From JAUWOY01 sp034431315 (GTDB lineage Bacteria; Chloroflexota; Anaerolineae; VGOG01): a stretch of 9,426 nucleotides of DNA. The stretch covers positions 1 through 9,426 of the forward strand of contig DAOUDK010000092.1 in NCBI GenBank assembly GCA_034431315.1, in the 5' to 3' direction. The notes under the pieces were generated by a model. The model was not told where the DNA came from. It did no database searches and saw only the letters and a list, made by a program, of their open reading frames with translations. Shown in pieces: positions 1-5,947 of the stretch. The position numbers and the translations under genes are program-made. Every line of letters begins with the position of its first letter. The stretch's first letter is position 1.

Positions 1-128
1 GTGTCATGGCTATCCTTCAAAATCAAGATGTTATGCCACATTGTCATGCGGCGGTTACCACCATGATTATACTTCCCAATCTTGGATTTGGTCAAATTTT
101 TAAGCGAACCGAAAGAAGGTAGGGTGTT
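1..128. other. AT-rich edge region downstream of the deacylase gene
   Basis: No recognisable gene is present. Hand counts give 27 G+C in the first 60 bases and 22 in the next 60, far below the adjacent gene. On the minus strand an ATG at 47-45 opens a 15-codon frame that runs off the window edge and could be the start of the next gene, but it has no clear ribosome-binding site. On the plus strand a frame from the left edge to a TAG at 120-122 (38 codons from the ATG at 6) could be the tail of a convergent gene. Neither peptide is recognisable. I see no hairpin followed by a T-run that would mark a terminator for the deacylase. Confidence 0.3.
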
Positions 129-1778
129 TCATATCCGATGTCTCAGAACCTTGCCTGGCAGGGCGCCGGCGTGACGTTCTCCTTCAACAACCGGAACCCC
201 GTTCACAAAGACGTAGTCAATCCCCTCTGGGTAACGGTGTGGGTAGTTTTCGAAGGGATAGGTGTGGGGATAGAGATTCGTCGCCCGGTCACGAACGCGC
301 TGCAGGTCAAAGACGACGACGTCGGCCCACGCTCCAGGCCGCAGCACTCCCCGATCCATCAACCCGAACCGCTGTGCTGGAAATGAGGTCATCTTACGAA
401 CGGCCTCCTCGAGGGTCAGCACCGGCTCATCTCGCACGTAACGCTCCAGCACCCCCGGAAACTCTCCGTAGCTGCACGGGGAGTAGGGCGGCGGATCGTT
501 CAGGAAGCCGTAGGGAGCTAACACCTGGCCGTCGGAGCAGATCATCACTGCCGGGTGCTGGAGCAGGATGCGGATGTTGGCCTCGTCAATGTAGTCGAAG
601 ATGGCCTCCACTTCGTGGCCGTTTTCCACGATCAGGTCAAAGTAGACGTCGAAAGGCTCCCGGCCCCATTCGCGGGCAATGGTCTTGATGGTCTTGCCGA
701 CGACGCCCGGACTCTTGGGGGCGTGCAGGATGGTGATGCGGTGCCACTGGCCGTGCTTCAAAAGGCCGGCCGGGCCAAAGGCGGGCCGGCGGTCGAGGAC
801 GATCTCCTCGCGGATCTGGCGGCGGGTGTTGGGGTCACGGAGCAGGGCGGTGATTTCGGCGACCGGTCGCTCCTGGATGTCCTGGGGCAAGCCGCCGGTC
901 AGTGGAGGGCCCAGATCGGTGTGCACATCGTTGTCCACCGTCACGTCCTGGCCCCGCGCTCGCGCCTCCTCCACCAGGCGCAGGTTGGCGGTGGCATCGC
1001 AGGGAGCACCATACTTGGGGGCGTTGTGGGAGATCTGCACAGGCACACTGGCCTCGCGCCCGATGCGGATGGCCTCGGCCACCGCTTCCAGGATCGTTTC
1101 CCGCTCACCCCGGATGTGGGAGGCGTACAGCCCGTGGTAGCGAGAGACAACCTGGCACAGGGCGATGATCTCCTCGGTGCTGGCAAAGCAGCCAGGCGGG
1201 TAAACCAGGCCGGTAGACAGTCCGAAGGCTCCGGCCTCCATCGCCTCGGCCAACAACTCTTGCATCCTGGCCAGCTCGGCAGGCGTGGGCTCGCGGTCGT
1301 CGAGGCCCATGACGGCCATGCGCAGCGCCGCATGGCCCGCCAAGGAAGCGACGTTGATGGCCAGGCCGCCGCTCTGCAAGGTTTGCAGATACTGGTCAAA
1401 AGTGCGCCATTCCCAGGTGACTTCGGGTTGATCGGAGATGCGTCCCCAGTAGTGACGCATCTCGGCCAGGTGATCCTCGTCCACCGGGGCGGGGGACATC
1501 CCGCAGTTTCCGATGACGTGGGTCGTGGCACCCTGGCGGACCGCGCTCTCCGCGCGGCGATTTACGAGGATGGAAAGGTCGGAGTGAGTGTGGACATCAA
1601 TGAACCCCGGCGCGACAAAGCGGCCACCCACATCAACCACCTCCCGTCCCTGGAGCATGCCCGACGGGGCAACTTGCGCGATCCGCCCGCCTTGAATGCC
1701 TACATCGCCCCAGAACCAGGGATTTCCACATCCGTCTAAAATTCTGCCATTAACGAGCACGAGGTCGAAAGTCACCAT
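129..1778 (-). CDS. N-acyl-D-amino-acid deacylase (D-aminoacylase family amidohydrolase)
   Basis: This is a 549-residue cytoplasmic metal-dependent amidohydrolase, expected to remove the acyl group from N-acyl-D-amino acids. The N-terminal beta-sandwich segment (residues 4-56) leads into PGFIDVHTHSD, with metal-binding H63 and H65. Further family landmarks are the metal-ligand cysteine in GNCG (C92), SHIRGE with H221, QISH with H251 and the catalytic aspartate in CSDG (D416). The C-terminal part (about 460-549) returns to the sandwich with GVLRPGAWADVVVFD. Length is typical of the family. The segment around 278-305 lacks the usual aromatic YPY motif, so this is a divergent member and its substrate is uncertain. 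It is the last gene of the minus-strand series, 45 bases after the kinase stop. The start is either ATG 1778 or GTG 1775. No signal peptide is visible. Family call is strong; exact substrate is inference. Confidence 0.9.
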   Translation of the reverse strand: MVTFDLVLVNGRILDGCGNPWFWGDVGIQGGRIAQVAPSGMLQGREVVDVGGRFVAPGFIDVHTHSDLSILVNRRAESAVRQGATTHVIGNCGMSPAPVDEDHLAEMRHYWGRISDQPEVTWEWRTFDQYLQTLQSGGLAINVASLAGHAALRMAVMGLDDREPTPAELARMQELLAEAMEAGAFGLSTGLVYPPGCFASTEEIIALCQVVSRYHGLYASHIRGERETILEAVAEAIRIGREASVPVQISHNAPKYGAPCDATANLRLVEEARARGQDVTVDNDVHTDLGPPLTGGLPQDIQERPVAEITALLRDPNTRRQIREEIVLDRRPAFGPAGLLKHGQWHRITILHAPKSPGVVGKTIKTIAREWGREPFDVYFDLIVENGHEVEAIFDYIDEANIRILLQHPAVMICSDGQVLAPYGFLNDPPPYSPCSYGEFPGVLERYVRDEPVLTLEEAVRKMTSFPAQRFGLMDRGVLRPGAWADVVVFDLQRVRDRATNLYPHTYPFENYPHRYPEGIDYVFVNGVPVVEGERHAGALPGKVLRHRI

Positions 1779-1780
1779 CC

Positions 1781-1786
1781 CCTCCT
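1781..1786 (-). promoter_or_regulatory. Ribosome-binding site of the deacylase gene; bears on start choice
   Basis: The minus strand reads AGGAGG here. It lies only 2 bases before ATG 1778 but 5 bases before the next codon, GTG 1775. The spacing favours GTG 1775 as the working start, shortening the protein by one residue. Confidence 0.6.
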
Positions 1787-1795
1787 CAATCCCTC

Positions 1796-1823
1796 GTTGA
1801 CTTGTTACCCATTACCTCGTTAC
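1796..1823. repeat. Degenerate heptamer/octamer repeat between kinase and deacylase
   Basis: On the plus strand the core GTTAC or a one-base variant recurs at 1796 (GTTGAC), 1804, 1811 (ATTAC) and 1819, with spacings of 8, 7 and 8 bases. The repeat ends directly against the kinase TGA (1824-1826), so it fills most of the 45-base gap between the two genes. The period matches the heptamer arrays at 5812-5946, although the unit sequence differs. Confidence 0.5.
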
Positions 1824-2456
1824 TCACCCGGCCTCAACCACTTCAAAATCCTTAGTCACTATGAGATCCGCCAATGGCCTGAGGGACTGCACCACTTGAT
1901 GTTCTCTTTGTAATACCTGCAGCCGATACTCGTTTTGTGGCTCCTTCCCTCTGAGGACTTGAGCTTTTTTCGTCTCATGGTAGGTTAGATCAATGAATAC
2001 CTTCAAATCCGCGTCAATTCTTAGGGGATAGAGTCCTTCCACGATAAGATACTTTATTCCCTCAAAATCGGTGATCAGCTTGTCTTCCTGATCGGTCAGC
2101 AAGTCTATACAAGGCAAAACCGCTTCTTTGCTTTGCCTGAACTCGGCAATGTTCTGGTTGATGAGGGCCCAGTCGTACTCTGACAACCCGATGCTTTCGA
2201 TGCCGTGTTTCTTTCTCCACGCCGTTCTTTCCGTGGGGGAGACTTTGTAGTAGTTGTCAATGTGGAGTATCTTGGCCAACTCCCCTCTTTCCTTCAGCCG
2301 TCTGCTTATCACGTGAGCCAATTCAGACTTCCCTGCCCCCGATTCGCCTCCGATGGCTATCATCACTTTGTCTGACTTGATTTCTCCAAGTCTGCTAACA
2401 ATCTGTTCAGCCGCCTTTCTGTGGTTGTCGGTGATTAATAGGACATCGCCTAACAT
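1824..2456 (-). CDS. Uridine kinase-family P-loop kinase, substrate unknown
   Basis: A 210-residue soluble P-loop phosphotransferase. After about 30 N-terminal residues comes a beta strand and the Walker A motif GGESGAGKS (residues 36-44; K43, S44 bind ATP phosphates). HIDNYYK (66-72) matches the acceptor-side D-x-YY/FY motif of the uridine kinase/phosphoribulokinase superfamily, YDWALI (94-99) matches its F/YDW motif, and YLIVEGLYPL (136-145) is the Walker-B-like strand with E140. The usual uridine kinase signature with RRIxRD and RGR is absent; the equivalent stretch is HETKKAQVLRGK. Uridine phosphorylation therefore cannot be assumed, and a sugar or another nucleoside is possible. GGAGGAG at 2463-2469, 6 bases before ATG, supports the start. 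It follows the GH65 fusion by 133 bases, shares its lower GC, and may be co-transcribed with it. Family confident, substrate unknown. Confidence 0.8.
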   Translation of the reverse strand: MLGDVLLITDNHRKAAEQIVSRLGEIKSDKVMIAIGGESGAGKSELAHVISRRLKERGELAKILHIDNYYKVSPTERTAWRKKHGIESIGLSEYDWALINQNIAEFRQSKEAVLPCIDLLTDQEDKLITDFEGIKYLIVEGLYPLRIDADLKVFIDLTYHETKKAQVLRGKEPQNEYRLQVLQREHQVVQSLRPLADLIVTKDFEVVEAG

Positions 2457-2552
2457 TTCAAGCTCCTCCCTTCCTCAATTCGATAGCGTAACTACCCCCC
2501 TGCGGCAGAGCGGGCCCCCATGCCTAATGTTGCTAACTTTTCGCGCTGCATC

Positions 2553-2653
2553 GCCCTGAGCTAAAGCTCTGGGCTAAAAGAGCGAAGCCCTACGGGCTAG
2601 ATCCAGCCCCGAAGGGGCTTTGTTCTCTCAGCGCGGGGACTTCAGCCCCGCGC
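2553..2653. repeat. Run of four GC-rich hairpins spanning the 3' end of the GH65 fusion gene
   Basis: Four palindromes follow one another. 2553-2574: GCCC-T-GAGCT, loop AA, AGCTC-T-GGGC. 2586-2598: AGCCC, loop TAC, GGGCT. 2605-2619: AGCCCC, loop GAA, GGGGCT. 2631-2653: GCGCGGGG, 7-base loop, CCCCGCGC. The fusion gene's stop codon (TAG, 2592-2590) lies inside the second. Strings of this kind are common dispersed repeats in several bacterial phyla. The group could also slow or end transcription before the kinase, but there is no T-run typical of an intrinsic terminator. Confidence 0.75.
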
Positions 2654-5600
2654 GGGGGAGCAAGGGTCATTTTGCGGCCACGAACAAAAACATCTACCGT
2701 CTCCTGACGGGCGCTGTCAACTTTCACTTCTACACTCTCCGGTGTCACCACGAAGTAATACCTATCGCCTCTGAAACCGATATTGAAGCGCACCTCGCGC
2801 CAGGCTGCCGGCAGACAGGGGGCGATTTCTACCTGTTCCCCATTCACATTTAATCCCGCATAGGACTTCAAGGCCAAGGCCGCCGCCCCAGCCATGACGC
2901 CCGTATGAATACCCTCTTTCGTTGTACCACCTTGAATATCCGCATAATCGCTTTGCAGCGCTTCCACATACATTTGCCAGCCGAGTCCCCTGTCCCCGAC
3001 CAAATTCGCCAAATAGGAATGAACCATCTTGCTCAGCGTAGAACCGTGGGATGTTCTCTTCAGGTAGTAATCGAAATTCCTCCGCAAAAAATCATCATGA
3101 ACGAAATAGCCGGCTTCGTCCAGAAGCTCCGCTACTTCACCTGAATCCAGATTGTAAACTGTCATCAAGGCATCTGCCTGTTTTGACACTTTGTATTCGT
3201 CGGGGGATTTTCCCTCCGCCTTCAGAATGCGATCCATTCTGCCAACATCTTCGTATCTGTCTCTGTACCCTTCCCAATCGAGTTCTTTCAATTCAAAGTA
3301 GCCATCAAATTGCTCCAGGATACCGTCAGCAGAAAGAGGGATATGGATTTTCTTACTGATGTCCCTCCATCTCCTCAGCTCATCTTCGGTCAGATTGATT
3401 GTTTCTACAAGCTTTTCTCTGGCTCTCTCATTCAGTGAATCAAGAATCTCAAAAGCCCTGTTGAAAGCCCACGCGACCATGATATTCGTATAGCTGTTGT
3501 CTTTCAGCCCGCCGGCTTCCGAATCGGGATACTTCTCGTGGTACTCATCTGGCCCCATGACTTTATCAATCTCATAACGTCCCGTCTTCTCATTGTAGCT
3601 GGCCTTACTGGCCCAGAAACGGCAGATTTCCAGAAACATCTCGGCCCCGTACGTTTCCAGAAACTCAATATCATCGCTGATCCAGACATACTGCCAGATA
3701 TTGTGAACAACGGCTAAGGAAACGTGCCTTTGTAACGAACTATGATCAGGCCCCCATTCCCCGGACATTGGGTTCAGGTGAAGCATCGGTGTTTCCTCTC
3801 TGCCATCGCTGCCACTCTGCCAGGGGAACATCGCTCCTTCATAGCCATGTTCTTTGGCGTATTCCCTGGCCCGATCCAATCTCCGGTAGCGGTAAAGCAG
3901 AACGGCCCTGACTGTGTCTGGGAAATGCAGACTGTAGAACGGCAGGATGAACAGTTCATCCCAGAAAATGTGGCCGCGATAAGCTTCTCCGTGTAGTCCC
4001 CTGGCTGGGATACCGACATCAAGATTAGCATTGTGTGGGGAAGCAGTGATCATGCAATGATACTGATTGAACCTGAGCAGTTTTTGCGCCCGCCGGTCGC
4101 CTGTTATCTGAATATCAATTTTCTCCCAGATGTCTGCCCAGGCAACGGCACTGGCCTGCTGCACTTCATCAAAACTGTTGATATTTTGCAGGGCCTTTTG
4201 TGCAGCTTCCAGTGGGTTTTCAATATCTTTATCAATGGAAGTGTAAATGGCCACCACTTTATCAACGCAGATGGGTGAGCCTTTTTTGGCTTCTAGCTCA
4301 AAGGTCGAGTAGACGGCCCCTGGCGTTTTTTCGTGAGTGACTTCTGGGTCAACCCGTTCATGATTCGCGGAAACAAGAAGTTTAGCGGCCTCCGCTATCT
4401 GGATTCTGGATTGATTGGTTTGCACCACAATGTAACTGATCTTATCCTTTGCCCCTTCAGCAATCGGCTCCAGATGTTTGGAGCTTAACCGGCGGTAGCG
4501 TTCGACGCCAGCGTTGATGACTCTGCCGTTCAACCCGGATCGAATGGTGATGCGCTCAGAGTAGCTCAAAGGTGTAATCGTGTATCTCAGTGCTGCGAGA
4601 TGGGGCTGGGCCATACTGGCTAATCGGCTGGATTCGATCGAGGTTTCTCTGCCGGCAGCGTCACGCACCACCACTTTTCGGTGAAGAACGCCGTTACGGA
4701 AATCCAGCCGGCGGGTGAAATTGATGATCTCAGCCTCGTTCAGATCCAGCCATTCGCCATTTCCAAGCCCCCCCTCGCTCCCCCCCAACTTTGGGGGGGA
4801 AGTTCCAATCTTGAACGTTATTGATAGCCAATTGGGACAATTCACAAAATCTTCGTTGACTACGGTTCGCCCAGCCACCTCCGATTCCAGACGATTATAG
4901 ATTCCGGCGATGTAGGTGCCGGGATAATTCGTATCATTGGCCTCGGATTCCTCCAGGACTCCCCGCGTCCCGAAATACCCATTCCCCACCGTGCAAAGTG
5001 CTTCCCTGGTCCCTTCGTTTTCTCTCGAATAATCATGGTAACTCAGGGACCACATATCTTCGTCAAGCCCTTTGGAGAACCATTCTTCGATGCTGTCAAC
5101 GCTGATTTCGCCCATATCGCTAACGACGATGTCGGCGCCGTTGAGCTTTAGCTCCAGTTCGTTGTTTTCCCGGGCAACGCCCAGAACCAGGCCAAAGTTC
5201 CCGTTCAGTCCCGCCTGCACCCCAGAGACGGCGTCCTCCACAATGACGGCCCGGTCGTAATGCACGCCCAGGTTATCGCAGGCTGTAGTGAAGATGTCGG
5301 CTTCCGGTTTTCCTTTCAGATTGAGTTCGGCAGAAACAACTCCATCCACCCGCGTCTCAAAAAGATCTGTTAATCCACCCGCATCCAAAACCGCTTTGGC
5401 ATTCTTGCTGGATGAAGCCACCCCCACTTTGATGCCTTTTTCTTGCAACTCTTTGATAAAATCCACGGTGGTGGAAAAAACTTCCACATTCCCTTGGGCA
5501 ATCATTTCGTTGAAGAGCTGATTCTTCCGATTGCCTAATCCGCAAACAGTTTCCTGGTCCGGGGGATCAGAAGGGTCGCCATAGTGGAGATCAATGCCCC

Positions 5601-5946
5601 GCGATTCCAGAAATGATGCCACCCCCTTGTATCGCGGTTTTCCATCCACGTAGGGTAAATAGTCGTCGGTGTGGGTGAATTCACGGAAAGGCTCACCTGT
5701 CTTCTCGGCATAAGCTTGCAGGAACTCATCGAACATCTGCTTCCAGGCCGCGCTGTGCACTGAAGCAGTGCCGGTTATCACGCCATCCAAATCGAAGATA
5801 ACGGCGTCGAATTGGAAGTTGGAAATTGGAAGTTGGACGTTGGAAGGTTGTCCATTCTCCATATTCCATCCTCCATCTTCCTTTCTCCATCTTCCATCGT
5901 CCATTCTCCATATTCCATCCTCCATCTTCCATCCTCCATTCTCCAT
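2590..5946 (-). CDS. Fused beta-phosphoglucomutase (HAD) / glycoside hydrolase family 65 phosphorylase
   Basis: The longest frame has 1118 codons. Residues 46-290 form a HAD beta-phosphoglucomutase: FDLDG with nucleophile D52 and acid/base D54, VASSS (177-180), KGKPEADIF (211-219) and VIVEDAVSG (234-242). Residues 300-1095 form a GH65 protein: FWDELF (661-666), YEGAMFPWQSGSDG (702-715), general acid E801 in GPDEYH (799-803), and the phosphate-site region SHGSTLSKMVH (966-976). GH65 phosphorylases split maltose, trehalose, kojibiose or similar sugars with phosphate, giving beta-glucose-1-phosphate, which the mutase converts to glucose-6-phosphate; the fusion joins consecutive steps. Substrate is unresolved. 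Repeat DNA encodes residues 1-45, 382-395 and 1096-1118, none of which looks like family sequence. In-frame ATGs are at 5946, 5925, 5904 and 5862. Those at 5925 and 5862 have GGAGG 7 bases upstream; I favour 5862 (1090 residues), being closest to the HAD domain. ATG 5946 lies one base after the mscS stop. No signal peptide: cytoplasmic. Confidence 0.9.
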   Translation of the reverse strand: MENGGWKMEDGIWRMDDGRWRKEDGGWNMENGQPSNVQLPISNFQFDAVIFDLDGVITGTASVHSAAWKQMFDEFLQAYAEKTGEPFREFTHTDDYLPYVDGKPRYKGVASFLESRGIDLHYGDPSDPPDQETVCGLGNRKNQLFNEMIAQGNVEVFSTTVDFIKELQEKGIKVGVASSSKNAKAVLDAGGLTDLFETRVDGVVSAELNLKGKPEADIFTTACDNLGVHYDRAVIVEDAVSGVQAGLNGNFGLVLGVARENNELELKLNGADIVVSDMGEISVDSIEEWFSKGLDEDMWSLSYHDYSRENEGTREALCTVGNGYFGTRGVLEESEANDTNYPGTYIAGIYNRLESEVAGRTVVNEDFVNCPNWLSITFKIGTSPPKLGGSEGGLGNGEWLDLNEAEIINFTRRLDFRNGVLHRKVVVRDAAGRETSIESSRLASMAQPHLAALRYTITPLSYSERITIRSGLNGRVINAGVERYRRLSSKHLEPIAEGAKDKISYIVVQTNQSRIQIAEAAKLLVSANHERVDPEVTHEKTPGAVYSTFELEAKKGSPICVDKVVAIYTSIDKDIENPLEAAQKALQNINSFDEVQQASAVAWADIWEKIDIQITGDRRAQKLLRFNQYHCMITASPHNANLDVGIPARGLHGEAYRGHIFWDELFILPFYSLHFPDTVRAVLLYRYRRLDRAREYAKEHGYEGAMFPWQSGSDGREETPMLHLNPMSGEWGPDHSSLQRHVSLAVVHNIWQYVWISDDIEFLETYGAEMFLEICRFWASKASYNEKTGRYEIDKVMGPDEYHEKYPDSEAGGLKDNSYTNIMVAWAFNRAFEILDSLNERAREKLVETINLTEDELRRWRDISKKIHIPLSADGILEQFDGYFELKELDWEGYRDRYEDVGRMDRILKAEGKSPDEYKVSKQADALMTVYNLDSGEVAELLDEAGYFVHDDFLRRNFDYYLKRTSHGSTLSKMVHSYLANLVGDRGLGWQMYVEALQSDYADIQGGTTKEGIHTGVMAGAAALALKSYAGLNVNGEQVEIAPCLPAAWREVRFNIGFRGDRYYFVVTPESVEVKVDSARQETVDVFVRGRKMTLAPPRGAEVPALREQSPFGAGSSP
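4763..4805. repeat. GC-rich palindromic element inserted in frame in the GH65 domain
   Basis: The element has a C7 run (4768-4774), then a near-perfect hairpin: CCCCCCCAA (4780-4788), loop CT, TTGGGGGGG (4791-4799). In the gene frame it adds about 14 residues (382-395, reading TSPPKLGGSEGGLG) between FKIG and NGEWLDLNEAEI. Removing it leaves a continuous KIG-NGEWLDL, the normal GH65 N-terminal-domain pattern. Its length keeps the frame open. Its composition (runs of C and G) is unlike the surrounding roughly 45% GC gene. Similar dispersed elements with C-run and G-run arms are familiar from intergenic DNA of some bacteria; copy number here is unknown. Confidence 0.7.
5812..5846 (+). repeat. 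Heptamer tandem repeat, five TTGGANN units
   Basis: On the plus strand the units are TTGGAAG, TTGGAAA, TTGGAAG, TTGGACG and TTGGAAG, with no gaps. In the fusion gene frame the array encodes residues of roughly 34-45 (the SNVQLPISNFQ stretch) directly before the HAD domain. The unit resembles the neighbouring ATGGANN heptamer but lies in the opposite orientation. Confidence 0.9.
5849..5946 (-). repeat. Heptamer tandem repeat, fourteen ATGGANN units, at the start of the fusion gene
   Basis: Read on the minus strand from 5946 there are 14 uninterrupted 7-base units. Thirteen begin ATGGA and one (5883-5877) begins AAGGA. Because 7 is not a multiple of 3, the ATG falls in each frame in turn and the encoded protein repeats every 7 residues (MENGGWK, MEDGIWR, MDDGRWR, KEDGGWN). 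No unit creates a stop in any frame. A 32-base stretch is duplicated exactly at 5850-5881 and 5899-5930, offset by 49 bases (seven units), so whole blocks have been copied. Units ending GAGG provide Shine-Dalgarno-like GGAGG. The array begins one base after the mscS stop codon. Confidence 0.95.
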
Positions 5947-5947
5947 T

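Noticed and set aside
764..795. Very GC-rich GGCCGGCC-type palindromes
   Set aside because: They lie inside the deacylase reading frame, encode ordinary residues (RRPAFGPAGLLKH) and fit that gene's high GC. No repeat copy is seen elsewhere in the window.
555..1739. Long plus-strand open frame (394 codons) opposite the deacylase gene
   Set aside because: It is the antisense shadow of a GC-rich gene. Its translation has no recognisable motif, while the minus-strand frame has all the catalytic residues of the amidohydrolase.
2457..2552. Promoter for the kinase gene
   Set aside because: I could not find a convincing -35/-10 pair on the minus strand; only the ribosome-binding site is clear.
2553..2653. 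Ordinary Rho-independent terminator for the fusion gene
   Set aside because: There are four stems in a row, the stop codon lies within one of them, and no T-run follows on the minus strand. A dispersed repeat is a better description, though an effect on transcription is possible.
5812..5946. CRISPR array
   Set aside because: The repeats are contiguous 7-base units without spacers, and no cas gene is present.
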